This document shows positions 63,709 to 64,000 of a stretch of DNA of 64,000 nucleotides, piece by piece (within the stretch, counting starts at the first letter, position 1; the number at the start of each line of letters is the position of its first letter). The DNA is from Chitinilyticum piscinae (GTDB lineage: Bacteria > Pseudomonadota > Gammaproteobacteria > Burkholderiales > Chitinibacteraceae): the NCBI RefSeq assembly GCF_015223195.1, contig NZ_JADFUA010000011.1:51460-115459 (forward strand). Reading direction: 5' to 3'. The position numbers and the translations under genes are program-made. The notes beneath the pieces are model-generated. The model was not told the DNA's origin, searched no databases, and worked only from the letters and a program-made list of their open reading frames with translations.

Positions 63709-64000
63709 GGCGTTGTTGCACAAATCAAATCAGGGCCAGACTTCCCTAAACCCCAGACGGAATTATCCTATGCGTACCGTTTCCGGTATTCCGAGCTGAG
63801 TGAAACGGTTCAGCAGTGCTGCTCGAATTTGCAGCTCAGCAACCTGACCGACGTCACCCCGAATTTGAGTAGGTGTCTGGTCTCGGATCATAATTTACCT
63901 GTCCGCAGTTGGCGACTCTATCTGGCACGTTCGGTTTTGGGTACGCTCTGCACGTCGATCTCCAGATCAGGCCAATGAATCTCCGTCTGCACGGGCGCGC
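63709..64000 (-). mobile_element. End of an IS5-family-like insertion sequence, running off the window
   Basis: The GGCGTTGTTGCACAAATC at 63709 resembles terminal repeats of the IS903 branch of the IS5 family. A short minus-strand frame (63763-63891, 42 residues) ends LQIRAALLNRFTQLGIPETVRIG, which resembles the end of such transposases. The upstream part of the transposase cannot be followed in frame to 64000, so the element may be truncated or frame-shifted. The family call is from memory of end sequences and needs a search. Confidence 0.6.

Overview
The window reads as chromosomal DNA of a chitin-degrading betaproteobacterium, most likely of the Neisseriales (a Chitinibacteraceae-like genus is plausible). 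The evidence is the order def-fmt-htpX divergent from lysM-dprA-smg-topA, GC-rich codon use, and two secreted GH19 chitinases with chitin-binding modules and long Thr/Pro linkers. The genus is inference; no rRNA, tRNA or CRISPR array was seen.

Layout. 1-7.4 kb holds housekeeping genes (htpX, fmt, def; LysM protein, dprA, smg, topA). 7.4-11.4 kb has two cyclic-di-GMP enzymes (GAF-PAS-GGDEF-EAL and HD-GYP). 11.5-16.1 kb has two paralogous GH19 chitinases on the minus strand, each followed by a strong terminator. 16.4-17.1 kb is a pseudouridine synthase. 17.3-21.1 kb is a complete siaABCD-type phosphatase/kinase/target/diguanylate cyclase operon. 21.1-30.5 kb is mixed metabolism and transport (YdcZ-like exporter, TonB-like protein, GST, ChaA-like exchanger, PilZ protein, RlhA, Pit transporter, TrpB2).

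30.8-47.7 kb is an accessory iron and secretion region. A minus-strand hydroxamate siderophore operon (N-monooxygenase, MFS exporter, acyltransferase, NIS synthetase, FhuF-like reductase, ABC importer) diverges from a TonB-dependent receptor across a near-perfect Fur box. It is flanked by two RTX proteins: a large M10-type metalloprotease and a small calcium-binding RTX protein. A decayed second copy of the siderophore ABC-import genes lies on the far side of the protease gene, and an IS481-type transposase scrap lies beside the receptor, so this region has been rearranged.

47.8-50.7 kb has thiC with its TPP riboswitch and a Pcm-like methyltransferase. 50.8-63.7 kb is a tightly overlapping plus-strand glycan cluster. 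It contains legionaminic-acid genes in the order LegB, LegC, acetyltransferase, LegI, LegG, PtmE-like nucleotidyltransferase, LegF, then a flippase, an unrecognised GT-B-like protein, an acyltransferase, two glycosyltransferases and a polyprenyl-phosphate sugar-1-phosphate transferase. It ends at an IS5-family-like element running off the window. Composition shifts abruptly inside legC, suggesting mosaic assembly.

The strongest candidates for something not yet described are the unrecognised 435-residue protein in the legionaminic cluster, the extra cysteine-containing module in the first chitinase, and the protease-siderophore rearrangement. The siaABCD operon and siderophore pathway resemble known systems in a less familiar host.
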